NCBI GenBank assembly: GCA_002435955.1
Contig: DIWZ01000015.1
Coordinates: 1-10,542, forward strand
DNA length: 10,542 nucleotides
Reading direction: 5' to 3'
From: Pelobacter sp. UBA6093
GTDB taxonomy: Bacteria; Desulfobacterota; Desulfuromonadia; Desulfuromonadales; Syntrophotaleaceae
The notes under the pieces were generated by a model, which saw nothing but the letters and a program-made list of their open reading frames with translations, ran no database searches and was not told the DNA's origin. This document shows positions 5,196 through 10,542 of this stretch, piece by piece; position 1 is the stretch's first letter; each line of letters begins with the position of its first letter. Made by a program: the position numbers and the translations under genes.

Positions 5196-6125
5196 ATGGA
5201 AGCTATGCATAAAAAACGTGGTGGCGAAAAAACGACCCTGGCGGAAACGAATAAGCAGCAAGTGCTTGCCAAACCGGCCTGGATTCGGGCCAAGGCGCCC
5301 GCCGCGCCCGAGGTGGGCAGGTTGACCGGGATTCTGCGGGATCATCGTCTCCACACGGTGTGCGAGGAGGCGAGCTGTCCCAACCTTGGCGAATGTTTCA
5401 AGCGCGGTACCGCGACCTTCATGATCATGGGGGATGTCTGCACCCGCCGTTGCCCGTTTTGCGATGTCGCTCATGGTCGTCCCGGCGATCTGGATGCAGC
5501 GGAACCGCAACATCTGGCGGAGGCCATTCATGCCATGCGGCTTCAATACGTGGTGATCACCTCCGTCACCCGCGATGATCTCGAAGACAGCGGCGCGGCG
5601 CATTTTGCCCGCTGTGTTGAAGCAATCCGCCAAACCGCCAAAGGGATCAGGGTGGAAATCCTGGTGCCGGATTTTCGCGGTCACGTCGAGGTTGCCCTCA
5701 AAAATCTCGGGCGCGGTCTGCCCGATGTGTTCAACCATAATCTGGAAACGGTGCCGCGGCTTTATGCTGAATCCCGCCCCGGTGCCCGATATAACGAGTC
5801 CTTGAGTTTGCTGCAGCGGTTCAAGGAGATCTATCCCGGTATCCCGACCAAGTCCGGCCTCATGGTCGGCCTTGGCGAAACCGATGAGGAGATTCTTGAA
5901 GTGATGCGGGATCTGCGGGCGCATGGCTGCGATATGTTGACCATCGGTCAATATCTGCGGCCCAGCCGCCATCATCTTCCGGTGCAACGCTACGTCACGC
6001 CGGAACAGTTCGAGGCATTTCGGGTTGCCGGTCTGGCGATGGGCTTTTCCCAGGTCGCTTCAGGACCTCTGGTGCGGTCTTCCTATCACGCCGATCTGCA
6101 GGCACAAAAGGTTTTGCAAAAATGA
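5196..6125 (+). CDS. lipA: Lipoyl synthase (acoS in aco clusters)
   Basis: This radical SAM enzyme inserts sulfur at C6 and C8 of octanoyl groups attached to lipoyl domains, here presumably those of AcoC. With the 5196 start the product has 309 residues. All diagnostic cysteines are present: the auxiliary cluster CEEASCPNLGEC (C56, C61, C67), the radical SAM cluster CTRRCPFC (C82, C86, C89), and the C-terminal RSSYHAD (294-300), whose serine ligates the auxiliary cluster. In-frame ATGs lie at 5190, 5196 and 5205. AGGGG at 5184-5188 is only 1 nt from 5190 but 7 nt from 5196, so 5196 is preferred. The gene sits between acoC and acoL as in Pelobacter carbinolicus, where I recall it being called acoS. 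It may be the only lipA of the organism; that cannot be judged here. Confidence 0.94.
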   Translation: MEAMHKKRGGEKTTLAETNKQQVLAKPAWIRAKAPAAPEVGRLTGILRDHRLHTVCEEASCPNLGECFKRGTATFMIMGDVCTRRCPFCDVAHGRPGDLDAAEPQHLAEAIHAMRLQYVVITSVTRDDLEDSGAAHFARCVEAIRQTAKGIRVEILVPDFRGHVEVALKNLGRGLPDVFNHNLETVPRLYAESRPGARYNESLSLLQRFKEIYPGIPTKSGLMVGLGETDEEILEVMRDLRAHGCDMLTIGQYLRPSRHHLPVQRYVTPEQFEAFRVAGLAMGFSQVASGPLVRSSYHADLQAQKVLQK

Positions 6126-6131
6126 CAAGCA

Positions 6132-6158
6132 GCGGACCGAACCTTCGGGTTTTTCCGC
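6132..6158 (+). other. Intercistronic hairpin between lipA and acoL
   Basis: GCGGA (6132-6136) pairs with TCCGC (6154-6158), and CCGA with TCGG inside it. A G plus four Ts sits as a bulge on the 3' side. The inner hairpin followed by GTTTTT resembles a weak terminator. The outer stem ends 3 nt before the acoL Shine-Dalgarno, so it could cause partial termination or affect acoL translation. It is weak, and read-through is expected. Confidence 0.45.
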
Positions 6159-6173
6159 ATGAGGAGAATATAC

Positions 6174-7586
6174 ATGGCTGACGAAAATTTTGATCTGATT
6201 GTGTTGGGTGCCGGCCCTGGCGGGTATGTGGGGGCGATTCGCGCTTCCCAGCTGGGTATGAAGGTGGCCGTGGTGGAAAGCCGTCCGACCCTTGGCGGGG
6301 TGTGCCTCAACGAAGGCTGTATTCCGAGCAAGGCGCTGCTCGATTCCAGCGAGCATTTCGCCTTGGCACGTGACAAGTTCGAAATGCACGGTATTGAAAT
6401 CCCCGCACCCAAGCTCAACCTGGCCAAAATGATGGAACGCAAGGCCGGGGTCGTCAGCGACCTTACCGGGGGCATCGCCTTCTTGTTCAAAAAGAACAAG
6501 ATCACCTGGATCAAGGGGCATGGCAAACTGCTGGGAGCCGGTGCCGACGGACTGCAGCAGGTGGAGGTGGCCGGCAAGAACGCTGGCGTAGTCAAAGGCA
6601 AGAATATCCTGCTCGCTACCGGTGGCAAGGTAGCGCAGGTGCCCGGCATCACGGTTGACAACGATGTGATCATCGACAACGACGGCGCCCTGTCTCTCAC
6701 GGCGGTGCCCGAACACCTGATGGTCATCGGCGCCGGCTATATCGGTCTGGAACTCGGTTCGGTCTGGCTGCGCCTCGGCGCCAAGGTCACGGTGGTGGAG
6801 ATGCTGCCCAAAATGCTGCCCAAATCCGACGGTGACACCACCCAGGCTCTGCAGCGTTCCCTGAAAAAGCAGGGCATGAATTTCAACATGGGTACCTGCG
6901 TCGGCGGCATCGAAGTCGCCGGCGGCAAGGCGACGGTAAAACTGGTCAAAGGCGATAAGGTCACGGAAGTGGTGTGCGACAAGGTGCTGATGTCCATCGG
7001 TCGCAAACCCAACACCGATGGTTTAGGCCTGGCCGAAGTCGGAGTGGAGATGGGCGAGCGCGGCTGCATCAAGGTGGACGATAACTATGCCACCAGCGTG
7101 CCCGGCATTTATGCCATTGGGGATTTGATCCCCGGTCCGATGCTGGCGCACAAGGCTTCCGAGGAAGCGGTGGTGTTTGTCGAACGCCTGGTCGGTAAAA
7201 ATTCCGAAGTCCATTACGACACCATCCCCGGAGTTTGCTACACCTGGCCGGAAGTGGCCTCCGTCGGCAAGACCGAGGAGCAGTTGCAGGAAGCCGGCGT
7301 GCCGGTCAAGGTCGGCAAATTCAACTTCGTCGGCAATGGCCGCGCCCGTGCCATGGCGGAGACGGAAGGTTTCGTCAAGATTCTTGCGCATGCGGATAAC
7401 GGCCAGGTGCTGGGCGTGCATATCTTCGGCCCGCGCGCTTCCGACATGATCGCCGAAGCGGTGGCCGTCATGAGCTACTGCGGAACCGCCCACGATATAG
7501 GCGCCATGTTCCATGGTCATCCGACCCTGTCCGAAGCGGTCAAGGAGGCTGCGCTGGATGTCGATGGCGCGGCGGTTCACGCCTGA
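6174..7586 (+). CDS. acoL: Dihydrolipoamide dehydrogenase (E3) of the acetoin dehydrogenase complex
   Basis: The 470-residue FAD-dependent enzyme reoxidises dihydrolipoyl groups on AcoC and reduces NAD+. The N-terminal FAD site is VLGAGPGGYVGAIRA (10-24), and the redox disulfide is GGVCLNEGCIPSKALL with C44 and C49. The NAD site is VIGAGYIGLELGS. The central segment SIGRKPNTDGLGL and the second FAD contact GIYAIGDLIPGPMLAHKA follow. The C-terminal catalytic pair is in HPTLSE (H449, E454), which completes the partner subunit's active site in the homodimer. ATG 6174 is preferred over an upstream in-frame ATG at 6159 because AGGAG lies 7 nt before it and the protein then starts at the usual point. 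It is the last gene of the aco operon, since strong terminators follow. Confidence 0.95.
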   Translation: MADENFDLIVLGAGPGGYVGAIRASQLGMKVAVVESRPTLGGVCLNEGCIPSKALLDSSEHFALARDKFEMHGIEIPAPKLNLAKMMERKAGVVSDLTGGIAFLFKKNKITWIKGHGKLLGAGADGLQQVEVAGKNAGVVKGKNILLATGGKVAQVPGITVDNDVIIDNDGALSLTAVPEHLMVIGAGYIGLELGSVWLRLGAKVTVVEMLPKMLPKSDGDTTQALQRSLKKQGMNFNMGTCVGGIEVAGGKATVKLVKGDKVTEVVCDKVLMSIGRKPNTDGLGLAEVGVEMGERGCIKVDDNYATSVPGIYAIGDLIPGPMLAHKASEEAVVFVERLVGKNSEVHYDTIPGVCYTWPEVASVGKTEEQLQEAGVPVKVGKFNFVGNGRARAMAETEGFVKILAHADNGQVLGVHIFGPRASDMIAEAVAVMSYCGTAHDIGAMFHGHPTLSEAVKEAALDVDGAAVHA

Positions 7587-7645
7587 GGAAGAGGTTATCC
7601 CCGGCACCAAAGGTTTTAGGCTAGTCCTGCGAGGGCTGACCTGTT

Positions 7646-7683
7646 GCCGGGAGGAGACCTCCTAGCTTCCTCCCGGCTTTTTT
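7646..7683 (+). terminator. Rho-independent terminator 1 after acoL
   Basis: GCCGGGAGGA (7646-7655) pairs perfectly with TCCTCCCGGC (7668-7677), giving a 10-bp GC-rich stem with a 12-nt loop, followed at once by six Ts. It lies 59 nt after the acoL stop and closes the aco operon. The loop contains CCTCC, which could form a competing GGAGG/CCTCC stem. Confidence 0.92.
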
Positions 7684-7735
7684 CACCGATTTTTGAAATT
7701 TTAAACGTTGTTCCTCCCTGTTCAATCCTCCTGTT

Positions 7736-7777
7736 CCAAGTGGAAACGATTCGGGTCCGTTTCCACTTGGGTTTTTT
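7736..7777 (+). terminator. Rho-independent terminator 2 after acoL
   Basis: CCAAGTGGAAACG (7736-7748) pairs perfectly with CGTTTCCACTTGG (7758-7770), giving a 13-bp stem with a 9-nt loop, followed by G and six Ts. It lies only 52 nt after terminator 1 with no gene between them. It may be a back-up for the highly expressed aco operon, or it may end a small RNA that starts between the two. There is no T-run for the opposite strand, so it acts on plus-strand transcripts only. Confidence 0.92.
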
Positions 7778-7856
7778 CAGGAATGTCGGGCGGAAGACGG
7801 CGGGGACAGCGACCGGTAGTCGCGCACGTAATAAATTACAGCGAAGTGGGGGTGCC
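7778..7856 (+). promoter_or_regulatory. Leader/promoter region of the nitroreductase-lipB cluster
   Basis: Two perfect small dyads are present: GCGAC-N5-GTCGC (7809-7823) and GTAAT-AA-ATTAC (7828-7839), the latter 17 nt before the start codon. TAATAA within the second dyad resembles a -10 element, but no -35 box is at good distance. The AT-rich dyad is therefore a possible operator or promoter core. This is weak evidence, based on symmetry and position after two terminators, where a new promoter is required. Confidence 0.35.
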
Positions 7857-8684
7857 ATGAAGCAGTTTCGGGTGGATAAATCACGCTGCATTCAGTGCGG
7901 CGAGTGCGTCAAGGATTGCGTGTTCGGATTGATTGGCATGGAGCAGGGTTATCCGGTCTTGCCTGCCGACAAAGCGGCCGTATGTATCGAGTGTCAGCAC
8001 TGCATGGCGGTATGCAAACCCGGAGCGATAAGCATCCTTGGACTGTATCCGGGCGACAGCCTGCCTTTGGAAGGGCAACTCCCGGATCAACGCCAAGTGG
8101 AGACTCTGATCAAGGGGCGGCGTTCCATCCGGCGCTATCTGCCCGACCCCCTGCCTGCGGAAACCATCGATCAATTATTGACAATAACCGCGCATGCACC
8201 GACAGGCGTTAATGCCCGTGGGGTAGAATTCATCGTTGTCGAGGACCCGGGCACCATGGCAGCCATACGGCAGGAAACCATGGAGGCTCTGCAGGATTTG
8301 GCACGCAGGGACGCCATCCCCGAAAGTCTCGAGTGTTTTAAGCATATTCTTCCTTTAATGGAGCAGGGATATGATCCCGTTTTCCGGGGAGCTCCGCATC
8401 TGCTGATCGCTTCGGCCGCCGAGGGAGTCCCCTGTCGCGAAGCGGATGTCTTTATCGCCCTGAGTTATTTTGAGCTGCTGGCCACCAGTGCCGGCATCGG
8501 CACCACCTGGTGCGGGCTCGGCAAGTGGGCCATGGTCGATCTGGCTCCGCAACTGCTGCAATCGGTAGGTGTGCCCGACCATCATGATGTTGTGTATCTG
8601 ATGCTGTTCGGCAAGCCGGATGTTCAATACTATCGTACTGTGCAGCGGGATCAGGATGCCAATATCCGGCGGTTGGTAAAATAG
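7857..8684 (+). CDS. Ferredoxin-nitroreductase fusion protein (two [4Fe-4S] clusters plus FMN nitroreductase domain)
   Basis: The 275-residue product has an N-terminal bacterial ferredoxin domain with two CX2CX2CX3C motifs: C11, C14, C17, C21 and C43, C46, C49, C53. The first is followed by VFG rather than a proline; the second has CKPGA. From about residue 85 a nitroreductase-like FMN domain begins with KGRRSIRRYLPDPLP and continues through HAPTGVNARGVEFIVVED and GIGTTWCGLGKWAM near the C-terminus. Such fusions are widespread in anaerobes, and their substrates are mostly unknown. Electrons probably pass between the iron-sulfur clusters and FMN. There is no signal peptide or membrane segment, so it is cytosolic. 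The start at 7857 is chosen because the ferredoxin begins there; GTGGGGGTG precedes it. It is the first gene after the terminators, with lipB 35 nt downstream. Confidence 0.88.
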   Translation: MKQFRVDKSRCIQCGECVKDCVFGLIGMEQGYPVLPADKAAVCIECQHCMAVCKPGAISILGLYPGDSLPLEGQLPDQRQVETLIKGRRSIRRYLPDPLPAETIDQLLTITAHAPTGVNARGVEFIVVEDPGTMAAIRQETMEALQDLARRDAIPESLECFKHILPLMEQGYDPVFRGAPHLLIASAAEGVPCREADVFIALSYFELLATSAGIGTTWCGLGKWAMVDLAPQLLQSVGVPDHHDVVYLMLFGKPDVQYYRTVQRDQDANIRRLVK

Positions 8685-8719
8685 TTGCACGCTGTTGCTG
8701 GACAAGAAACGGGTGCCGT

Positions 8720-9355
8720 ATGAAAGTCATGGATCTTGGGGTGATGGGATATGCGCAGGCGTATGCCCTGCAGGAACGTCTTGTGCTGGATATCCATGCA
8801 GGCGTAGAACCTGAAACGTTGCTGCTTGTCGAACATCCGCCGGTTTATACCCTGGGTCGCAGTGGCCACATGAACAATGTTCTCGATGAAAGTATTGAAG
8901 TTATCAGCATCAATCGAGGCGGAGATATCACCTACCATGCCCCGGGGCAACTGGTCGGGTATCCACTGCTGAATCTGGGGGCTCGCGGCAGGGATCTGCG
9001 CCATTACCTGCGGTTTCTGGAGGAGGTGCTCATCTGTGCGGTGGACGATTTCGACGTGGCAGGGGTACGCCGCGAAGGCAAGACCGGGGTCTGGACCGAG
9101 CAGGGCAAACTGGCCTCCATCGGAGCGGGTGCCCGTCGCTGGATCAGCATGCACGGATTCGCCCTGAACGTCTCTCTCGATCTGGCCGGTTTTTCTCGTA
9201 TCCACCCGTGCGGGATCGTCGGCTGTCCCATGACCTCCCTGGCGCAGATTGCCGGACGGCATATCGATATGGAGCTGGTCAAGGAACGTGTCGTCCATCA
9301 CTTCGAATCATTACTTGAGCGCTGGCTGCCGCTGCCGCAACCTGCCACCGCCTGA
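8720..9355 (+). CDS. lipB: Octanoyl-[acyl carrier protein]-protein N-octanoyltransferase
   Basis: LipB moves octanoate from acyl carrier protein to lipoyl-domain lysines, the step before LipA. The 211-residue length is normal. Motifs seen are VEHPPVYTLGRSG (37-49), the family signature RGGDITYHAPGQLVGYPLLNL (66-86), GKLASIGAGARRWISMHGFALNV (129-151) with the conserved K130, and HPCGIVGC (162-169) with C164 as the likely catalytic cysteine of the acyl-enzyme intermediate. YHAPGQ replaces the commoner YHGPGQ, a mild variant. The Shine-Dalgarno (ACGGGTG) is modest. The next gene starts 11 nt after the stop, so these are probably co-transcribed. Together with lipA in the adjacent operon it completes endogenous lipoate assembly for AcoC. 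Confidence 0.95.
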   Translation: MKVMDLGVMGYAQAYALQERLVLDIHAGVEPETLLLVEHPPVYTLGRSGHMNNVLDESIEVISINRGGDITYHAPGQLVGYPLLNLGARGRDLRHYLRFLEEVLICAVDDFDVAGVRREGKTGVWTEQGKLASIGAGARRWISMHGFALNVSLDLAGFSRIHPCGIVGCPMTSLAQIAGRHIDMELVKERVVHHFESLLERWLPLPQPATA

Positions 9356-9366
9356 GCACCGTTAGT

Positions 9367-10149
9367 ATGTCGCTACCTGTAGAACTTCACTGCGAGGTAC
9401 TGGGCGAGGGCCCCGATCTGGTTATCCTCCACGGTCTTTTCGGATCTCTGGATAATTGGCGCGGACCGGCGCGCCTTCTGGCCCGGCATTTCCGTGTGTG
9501 GTTGGTCGATCAGCGCAATCACGGTCGGTCCCCTCACCGCCCGGTGTTTCACTATGGCGACATGGCTGCAGATCTGCACGCCATGCTCGACAAATATGCG
9601 CTGAAGCGCGTGCATCTGCTGGGGCATTCCATGGGGGGAAAAACCGCCATGCTGTATGCCGCTCTGCACCCCGAGCGCGTCGACCGCCTGGTCGTCGAGG
9701 ATATGGGGCCGGGAGGATATGAATCTCGCCACGAGGATGTCTTCAGAGGCTTGCTCGCCTTGCCCTTGGGGCAACTGAACAGCCGTAGCGAAGCGGATCA
9801 ACGCCTGCGTGACGATATTCCCGCAGACGAGGTGCGCGGTTTCTTGCTGAAAAATCTTTTCCGGACAGAGTATGGAGTCTGGGCTTGGCGCTGTAATCTT
9901 CCGGTCCTTTCTGCCGAATACCGGCATCTGCTGTCAGCCTTGCCGCTTGAAACGCCTCTGGTCTGCCCGACCCTGTTCGTCAAAGGGGAACTCTCCGACT
10001 ATCTCGCTCCTTCCCGCAAGGACCATCTGCTTGAACTGTTCGTCTACCGCCGTCTGGTGACCATCCGTGGTGCAGGCCATTGGGTACATGCGGAGCAGCC
10101 CACTGCATTTGTGCAGGTTGTGGAATCCTTCCTGCTGGGCGAACAGTAA
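9367..10149 (+). CDS. Alpha/beta-fold hydrolase, YbfF-like esterase
   Basis: The 260-residue product has the alpha/beta hydrolase fold. LVILHGLFGSLDNW (18-31) holds the oxyanion HG motif, and VDQRNHGRSPH (47-57) is typical of the YbfF esterase group. GHSMGGK gives nucleophile S88, GELSDYL gives probable acid D211, and GAGHWVHAEQP gives H238. It has no signal peptide and is likely cytosolic. E. coli YbfF hydrolyses short-to-medium acyl esters and acyl-CoA; the natural substrate here is unknown. It starts 11 nt after lipB with a weak Shine-Dalgarno, suggesting co-transcription. Its HG-F/LG-DNW segment is similar in type to the hydrolase domain fused to Pseudomonas AcoC, but that is a general fold feature and not evidence of an acetoin role. 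Confidence 0.85.
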   Translation: MSLPVELHCEVLGEGPDLVILHGLFGSLDNWRGPARLLARHFRVWLVDQRNHGRSPHRPVFHYGDMAADLHAMLDKYALKRVHLLGHSMGGKTAMLYAALHPERVDRLVVEDMGPGGYESRHEDVFRGLLALPLGQLNSRSEADQRLRDDIPADEVRGFLLKNLFRTEYGVWAWRCNLPVLSAEYRHLLSALPLETPLVCPTLFVKGELSDYLAPSRKDHLLELFVYRRLVTIRGAGHWVHAEQPTAFVQVVESFLLGEQ

Positions 10150-10165
10150 GACCTTGCCCTTTTGT

Positions 10166-10177
10166 CCCGGTCCCGGG
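10166..10177. other. Short GC dyad between convergent genes
   Basis: CCCGG-TC-CCGGG forms a dyad in the 34-nt gap between the hydrolase (plus) and the small minus-strand gene. No T-run follows on either strand, so it is not a convincing terminator. Transcription from the two sides may converge or end by Rho. Confidence 0.35.
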
Positions 10178-10183
10178 GTGTCA

Positions 10184-10453
10184 TTATCCTTCCCAGAACA
10201 GGTAATGAGGATTGTCCGCCAGGTAGGCCAGGCAATCTTCGAGCGTGCCGGTAAAGTTGATATATTCCCAGCGTTCCAGCTTGTGAAAATAGGCCATGCG
10301 CCATTGATTGGGCTCATCGAGGGCAATCAGTCGGGCAAAGCAATCCCCTTCCTTGCACAGGCGCAATTCGTTTCCTTCGATGTGAATATCGAATTGGGAC
10401 AGATGGGGGTCGGCCAGGGCGATCTGTTTGGCTTTTTCAAGCATGACATCCAT
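10184..10453 (-). CDS. Conserved-looking hypothetical protein, 89 residues
   Basis: I do not recognise the family. The product starts MDVMLEKAKQIALADPHLSQFDIHIEGNELRLCKE and ends in an aromatic-rich tail with WEYINFTGTLEDCLAYLADNPHYLFWEG. It is acidic overall and soluble, with no signal peptide or membrane segment, and has three cysteines with no metal-binding pattern. An alternation of a helix (residues about 3-15), strands (about 20-33 and 39-56) and a final helix suggests a small alpha/beta fold. The gene is supported by a strong GGAGG 5 nt before ATG (minus strand) and by tandem stops TAA TGA. It converges with the hydrolase gene. The Shine-Dalgarno is inside a small hairpin. Confidence 0.75.
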   Translation of the reverse strand: MDVMLEKAKQIALADPHLSQFDIHIEGNELRLCKEGDCFARLIALDEPNQWRMAYFHKLERWEYINFTGTLEDCLAYLADNPHYLFWEG

Positions 10454-10458
10454 AATTT

Positions 10459-10472
10459 CCTCCCTATGGAGG
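10459..10472 (-). promoter_or_regulatory. Hairpin covering the Shine-Dalgarno of the minus-strand gene
   Basis: CCTCC (10459-10463), CTAT, GGAGG (10468-10472) form a perfect 5-bp stem with a 4-nt loop. In the minus-strand mRNA this pairs the GGAGG ribosome binding site with an upstream CCTCC, which could limit translation of the small protein. It is short, so the effect may be modest. Confidence 0.5.
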
Positions 10473-10542
10473 CTGTCGGACTATTCATGCGCCGGCTGCA
10501 AATTCGGCTGTTCAGCCCATATTTCAGCTCCTTTTCGGCCCA
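10468..10542. repeat. Possible dispersed repeat at the right edge
   Basis: The stretch begins with GGAGGCTGTCGG, identical over 12 bases to the left arm of the acoB-acoC palindrome at 3463-3474. It then contains a degenerate series of GGCTG/CAGCC-type words: GCCGGCTG, CGGCTG, CAGCCC, CAGCTCC and CGGCCC. It looks like part of a repetitive intergenic element cut by the window end. No coding frame or promoter was identified. The family assignment is inference. Confidence 0.4.

Noticed and set aside
10150..10183. Bidirectional terminator between the hydrolase and the small gene
   Set aside because: Only a short CCCGG/CCGGG dyad exists, and no T-run follows on either strand.

Overview
The window looks like chromosomal DNA from an acetoin-fermenting anaerobe of the Desulfuromonadales, close to Pelobacter/Syntrophotalea carbinolicus. 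This rests on the gene order acoA-acoB-acoC-lipA(acoS)-acoL, which I recall as the described Pelobacter carbinolicus acetoin dehydrogenase cluster, and on the GC-rich codon use. It is inference from memory and was not checked against a database. No mobile element, CRISPR array, rRNA or tRNA is visible.

Layout. (1) Positions 1-872 hold the end of a thiamine operon: the C-terminus of thiH, then thiE, on the plus strand. (2) Positions 873-1393 are a 521-nt control region. It contains a 7-bp tandem repeat, an 8-bp inverted repeat that could bind an activator, a good sigma-54 (-24/-12) promoter and a roughly 180-nt acoA leader. (3) Positions 1394-7586 hold acoA, acoB, acoC, lipA and acoL, all on the plus strand. 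They encode E1 alpha, E1 beta, an E2 with two lipoyl domains, lipoyl synthase and E3. Intercistronic hairpins lie between acoB and acoC, in the 298-nt acoC-lipA gap, and between lipA and acoL. Two Rho-independent terminators follow acoL. (4) Positions 7857-10149 hold a second plus-strand cluster: a two-[4Fe-4S] ferredoxin/nitroreductase fusion, lipB and an alpha/beta hydrolase. (5) Positions 10184-10453 encode an 89-residue protein of unknown function on the minus strand. Its Shine-Dalgarno lies in a small hairpin, and its leader shares a 12-mer with the acoB-acoC hairpin.

How the genes work together. AcoA/AcoB cleave acetoin with thiamine diphosphate. AcoC carries the C2 unit on lipoyl lysines and passes it to CoA, giving acetyl-CoA. 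AcoL reoxidises the dihydrolipoyl arm with FAD and NAD+. LipB loads octanoate on the lipoyl domains and LipA inserts the two sulfurs. ThiE and ThiH make thiamine phosphate precursors. Enzyme and cofactor supply (TPP, lipoate) are therefore neighbours. The known parts form a recognised system rather than a new one. The less described parts are the regulatory and intercistronic structures, an E2 with no visible subunit-binding domain, the ferredoxin-nitroreductase next to lipB, and the orphan minus-strand gene.
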